Source of the DNA: Bacteroidales bacterium
GTDB lineage: Bacteria; Bacteroidota; Bacteroidia; Bacteroidales; UBA932
Length of the DNA stretch: 8,711 nucleotides
Direction: 5' to 3'
Assembly (NCBI GenBank): GCA_016293535.1
Contig: JAEDEB010000076.1
Span: 1 to 8,711 of the forward strand
The first letter of the stretch is position 1; each line of letters begins with the position of its first letter. Made by a program: the position numbers and the translations under genes. Below, piece by piece: positions 6,508 through 8,711 of this stretch. Under the pieces are notes generated by a model, which had not been told where the DNA came from, did no database searches, and saw only the letters and a program-made list of their open reading frames with translations.

Positions 6508-7734
6508 ATGAACAAGAGATATATAATATGGTTCGTCGCAGTGTTCGCGGTATTCGCGAGCATACTTACGGCAGTCGAACTCAGCAGCGAGCACCATTAC
6601 AAGAAGGCTATACTCTCGGCGCGGCTCGAAAGCTATTCCGACATCATCGCCCGCACCGACGACTACGCGTCGACAGTCGCGCTCTTCCCCGAAAAGATAC
6701 GCGTCTCCGTGGTCCGGACCGACGGGTCGGTTATATTCGATTCGCACGAAGCGGCTGAACTGATGGACAATCACCTCTCGCGGCCGGAAATTGCCGGATG
6801 CCTGTCGGGCGTGGACGGTTGTTCGATACGCAAATCCGAAACTGCGGGGATTGACTATATATATTATGCACGCCGCTACGGCGATACTGTCGTCCGCACC
6901 GCACTTCCGTTCGAACTGAAGGAACAAAGGTTCATGCACCCGGATTGGATGCTCCTGATGACGATTGCATTCATGTTCATAGCCGGGGTACTGATTATCT
7001 TCGTGCTCTCCAGACGTTTCGGAGCCGAGGCGAGGAAGGAGACGGATGCAAAGCTTCAGAGCCAGAAAAGACGTATGACCGGAAACATTGCGCACGAACT
7101 CCGCACTCCGGTCACAAGCATACGGGGATACCTCGAGACCCTTGTGGACAACCCTGGGATGGACACGGACAGAAGGAATCTCTTCACTGAAAGAGCCTAC
7201 CTGCAGACCCTGCGCCTTTCCGACCTGATAAGGGACATCTCACTGATTACCAAGATGGAAGAGGCCCCTGAACTGCTCACCCGGGAACATCTCGGGATAA
7301 GGAAACTGACCGAGGAGGTGTTCGACGAGTTTGCAGGAGACATCGAGTCCAACGGCATCAGAGTCGAGAACCACATTCCCGAGGACCTCTGCGTGAAGGG
7401 GAACCACTCCCTGCTCTACGCCCTGTTCAGAAACCTTGTGGAAAATTCGATCCGCTATGCCGGGAACGGGACCACCATCACTTTGGCCTGCACTCTGGCC
7501 GACGACAGAATCGAATTCAGATATATGGACAATGGCAAAGGTGTCAGCAACGAGCATCTGGAGCATATCTTCGAACGTTTCTACCGCGTCCCCGAAGAGA
7601 ATGCCCATCGCGCCGAAGGCTCAGGTCTCGGTCTTTCGATAGTCCGCAATGCCGTCACCTTCCACGGAGGCACCATCACCGCCTCCCCCGTTAACCCTCA
7701 CGGCCTCTGCTTCCGCTTTTCACTTCCGGCTTAG
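6508..7734 (+). CDS. PhoR-like sensor histidine kinase
   Basis: 408 residues from the ATG at 6508. This start gives a typical N-terminus MNKR followed directly by transmembrane helix 1 (about 5-24). A periplasmic sensor of about 120 residues follows, with VSVVRTDGSVIFDSH (67-80) and NHLSRPEI (88-95), a pattern seen in PhoR-like extracytoplasmic PAS-type sensors. Helix 2 is at about 147-167. The dimerisation domain has His196 in IAHELRTP. The ATPase domain shows the N box (Asn309 and Asn313), the G1 box DNGKG (341-345), the F box FERFYR (355-360) and the G2 box GSGLGLSIV (371-379). All catalytic boxes are intact. Only about 22 residues separate helix 2 from the H box, so no HAMP or cytoplasmic PAS domain is present. 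An in-frame ATG at 6376 lies inside the regulator gene and adds a charged, unrelated N-terminus. The partner is the adjacent regulator. Confidence 0.9.
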   Translation: MNKRYIIWFVAVFAVFASILTAVELSSEHHYKKAILSARLESYSDIIARTDDYASTVALFPEKIRVSVVRTDGSVIFDSHEAAELMDNHLSRPEIAGCLSGVDGCSIRKSETAGIDYIYYARRYGDTVVRTALPFELKEQRFMHPDWMLLMTIAFMFIAGVLIIFVLSRRFGAEARKETDAKLQSQKRRMTGNIAHELRTPVTSIRGYLETLVDNPGMDTDRRNLFTERAYLQTLRLSDLIRDISLITKMEEAPELLTREHLGIRKLTEEVFDEFAGDIESNGIRVENHIPEDLCVKGNHSLLYALFRNLVENSIRYAGNGTTITLACTLADDRIEFRYMDNGKGVSNEHLEHIFERFYRVPEENAHRAEGSGLGLSIVRNAVTFHGGTITASPVNPHGLCFRFSLPA

Positions 7735-7751
7735 ACTCCCGGTCTCCGGAA
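7724..7751 (+). terminator. Hairpin over the histidine kinase stop codon
   Basis: TTCCGG (7724-7729) pairs with CCGGAA (7746-7751), and inside it AGAC (7733-7736) pairs with GTCT (7742-7745) around a 5-base loop; a CTT bulge lies on the left side. The TAG stop (7732-7734) is within it. No T run follows, so it may protect the 3' end or terminate only weakly. Confidence 0.35.
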
Positions 7752-7759
7752 AGATATTC

Positions 7760-7906
7760 ATAAGTTGCTTAAGATTTGAATAAGATTTCCGAGGTCAGAT
7801 TTTCTTACGAAGAAGGAGCGTAGCCGTAGCTACGTGACTGATGAGGAAGGAAATATGGACCGGGAAGATATTCATAAGATGATGCAGGTTATTGTTTGAA
7901 GATTAC
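7760..7906. repeat. 147-base hairpin-forming repeat, copy 1
   Basis: This unit matches copy 2 at an exact 162-base offset with one difference in 147 bases (A at 7772 against G at 7934). It can fold into a long interrupted hairpin: TGAATA/TATTCA (7777-7782 with 7869-7874), TTTCC/GGGAA (7786-7790 with 7862-7866), GGTC/GACC (7793-7796 with 7858-7861), TTTTCTT/AAGGAAA (7800-7806 with 7847-7853) and a perfect apex CGTAGC-CGTA-GCTACG (7819-7834). No transposase, CRISPR feature or credible ORF is present. It may be a dispersed intergenic element or a structured RNA element. Confidence 0.9.
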
Positions 7907-7925
7907 AGTAATCTGAAAACAATAA
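7889..7925. repeat. 37-base inverted repeat at the repeat junction
   Basis: TTATTGTTT (7889-7897) is complementary to AAACAATAA (7917-7925). After a GA opposite GA internal mismatch, AGATTA (7900-7905) is complementary to TAATCT (7909-7914) around a CAG loop. The left arm is the end of repeat copy 1; the right arm is the spacer plus the first bases of copy 2. No T run follows it. Copy 2 has the left arm but no matching right arm downstream. Confidence 0.75.
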
Positions 7926-8068
7926 GTTGCTTAGGATTTGAATAAGATTTCCGAGGTCAGATTTTCTTACGAAGAAGGAGCGTAGCCGTAGCTACGTGAC
8001 TGATGAGGAAGGAAATATGGACCGGGAAGATATTCATAAGATGATGCAGGTTATTGTTTGAAGATTAC
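7922..8068. repeat. 147-base hairpin-forming repeat, copy 2
   Basis: Second copy, 146/147 identical to copy 1, with the same interrupted hairpin and apex stem at 7981-7996. It ends exactly one base before the TAAATTTG element of the TetR promoter, so any -33 region for that promoter would lie inside the repeat. Confidence 0.9.
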
Positions 8069-8076
8069 TAAATTTG
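8069..8076 (+). promoter_or_regulatory. -7 element of the TetR-family gene promoter
   Basis: TAAATTTG is an exact match to TAnnTTTG. No TTTG lies at the expected 19-21 base distance upstream; the nearest (8057-8060) is only 8 bases away, so the promoter may be weak or activator-assisted. Initiation would fall near 8081-8084, about 20-24 bases before the ATG. Confidence 0.55.
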
Positions 8077-8088
8077 TAACGAGCGTTA
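8077..8088. promoter_or_regulatory. Candidate TetR-family operator
   Basis: TAACG-AG-CGTTA is a perfect 5-bp inverted repeat with a 2-base centre. It sits immediately after the -7 element and over the predicted transcription start, where a repressor would block initiation. Autoregulation through short palindromes is common for TetR proteins; binding is inferred. Confidence 0.5.
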
Positions 8089-8104
8089 TAGTAATAAGGA
8101 AAGT

Positions 8105-8686
8105 ATGTCCAAAACATCACAATACACCAAGGAAGAAATCACGGCGACTGCGCTGGAACTGGTCAGGGTTCATGGTCACGAATCATTGACTGCCAGAGCA
8201 TTGAGCAAGGCTGTCGGATGTTCGACCTCACCCTTGTTCACTGTATTCAGGAACATTGACGCAATACGCGACAGCGTGCGCATCGCTGCTGCCAGGGAAT
8301 TCGAGGAGTATGTGAGTGATGCGATCAACTATGAACCTCCTTTCAAGGAGTATGGACTCAGACTTATACGCTACGCGATGAACGAACCGAATCTGTTCAG
8401 GTTGATATTCCTGACCGATTCACCGGTGAAGGAAAGCGTCAACCCCTTCGCGCTTGAATGTATGGAAGAGGTTAAGCAGCAGTTCGGACTGAAGGATGAA
8501 CAAAGGGATATGCTGCTCCAACAGGTCTGGATTTACGCCTGCGGAATGGCAATGCTCATACTGTCGGGTGCGGAAAAATACAGTGAAGAGGAAATCAGCG
8601 AGATGCTCAGCCGCCAGTTCGCAAGCACAATGATGCTTATCCAGTCTGACTACAGGGCGGAGAACATCACTCCACACCATAAATAG
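8105..8686 (+). CDS. TetR/AcrR-family transcriptional regulator
   Basis: 193 residues, normal for the family. The N-terminal helix-turn-helix spans about 11-58, with ITATALELVRVHGHESLT leading into ARALSKAVGCSTSPLFTVFRN (30-50), the recognition helix region. The C-terminal ligand-binding and dimerisation part is helical, with YGLRLIRYAMNEPNLFRLIF (83-102), a pattern common in a TetR C-terminal subfamily. The ligand is unknown. The ATG at 8105 is preceded by AAGGA at 8096-8100, a plausible ribosome binding site, which is unusual in this window. A -7 element and a palindrome just upstream suggest autorepression. TetR genes often precede the efflux or transport genes they control, but only 25 bases follow here, with nothing recognisable in them. 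Confidence 0.9.
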   Translation: MSKTSQYTKEEITATALELVRVHGHESLTARALSKAVGCSTSPLFTVFRNIDAIRDSVRIAAAREFEEYVSDAINYEPPFKEYGLRLIRYAMNEPNLFRLIFLTDSPVKESVNPFALECMEEVKQQFGLKDEQRDMLLQQVWIYACGMAMLILSGAEKYSEEEISEMLSRQFASTMMLIQSDYRAENITPHHK

Positions 8687-8711
8687 CCGCCGCTCAGAGC
8701 TTTATGATGCT

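Larger units (their letters stand above)
7735..8104. other. Gene-free structured intergenic region
   Basis: 370 bases with no credible gene. It is occupied almost wholly by two copies of a 147-base repeat, a 15-base spacer that is part of an inverted repeat, and the TetR promoter region at the right end. The only open frames are a few codons long. Confidence 0.8.

Noticed and set aside
6412..7095. 227-codon - strand open frame opposite the histidine kinase
   Set aside because: It crosses the regulator-kinase boundary antisense, with no domain or promoter; it arises from codon bias of the real gene.
7841..7882. Short ORF (13 residues, MRKEIWTGKIFIR) inside each repeat copy
   Set aside because: It is very short, has no ribosome binding site, and overlaps the hairpin arm; its conservation follows from the repeat identity.
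8057..8060. TTTG as the -33 element of the TetR promoter
   Set aside because: It is only 8 bases from the -7 element; the usual spacing is about 19-21 bases.
7760..8068. CRISPR array
   Set aside because: Only two units, each 147 bases with a 15-base spacer, and no cas genes; dimensions do not fit.
7760..8068. Insertion sequence or MITE
   Set aside because: No transposase, no clear terminal inverted repeats at the unit ends and no target-site duplication could be identified.

Overview
The window reads as a chromosomal segment of a Bacteroidales bacterium of moderate GC content. Three things suggest this. Three intergenic promoters carry the Bacteroidetes -7 element (TAnnTTTG or a one-base variant). 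Starts mostly lack a clear Shine-Dalgarno sequence. The proteins are typical of the order: a fimbrillin-like lipoprotein, a fused Na/Pi cotransporter-PhoU protein and a PhoR/PhoB-type pair. Genus cannot be set from the sequence alone.

Layout. (1) 1-3827, + strand: the C-terminal part of a secreted-type endonuclease/exonuclease/phosphatase (EEP) family enzyme, then 23 bases later a 906-residue lipoprotein. The lipoprotein joins a fimbrillin-like N-terminal region, a beta-sandwich-like linker and a CotH kinase domain. The two genes look like one operon. (2) A strong hairpin at 3840-3870 separates this operon from a convergent - strand gene (3852-5537) for a Na+/phosphate cotransporter with a C-terminal PhoU-like domain. 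(3) A 218-base divergent control region (5538-5755) holds two promoters and two arrays of TTAAC-type hexamers at 10-11 base spacing, one pointing at each promoter. (4) 5756-7734, + strand: a PhoB/OmpR-type response regulator and a PhoR-like histidine kinase. (5) 7735-8104: a 370-base gene-free stretch with a 147-base hairpin-forming repeat in two nearly identical copies, joined by a 37-base inverted repeat. (6) 8105-8686: a TetR/AcrR-family regulator with its own -7 element and a candidate palindromic operator. Its targets probably lie beyond the window.

How the genes may work together. The cotransporter-PhoU gene, the two-component pair and the hexamer arrays between them look like a compact phosphate-sensing and uptake module. 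The regulator would control both its own operon and the divergent transporter. This is inferred from architecture and motif spacing. The EEP-CotH operon looks like a separate surface or periplasmic function. The most unusual items are the candidate Pho boxes, the fimbrillin-CotH fusion, and the structured tandem repeat that abuts the TetR promoter.
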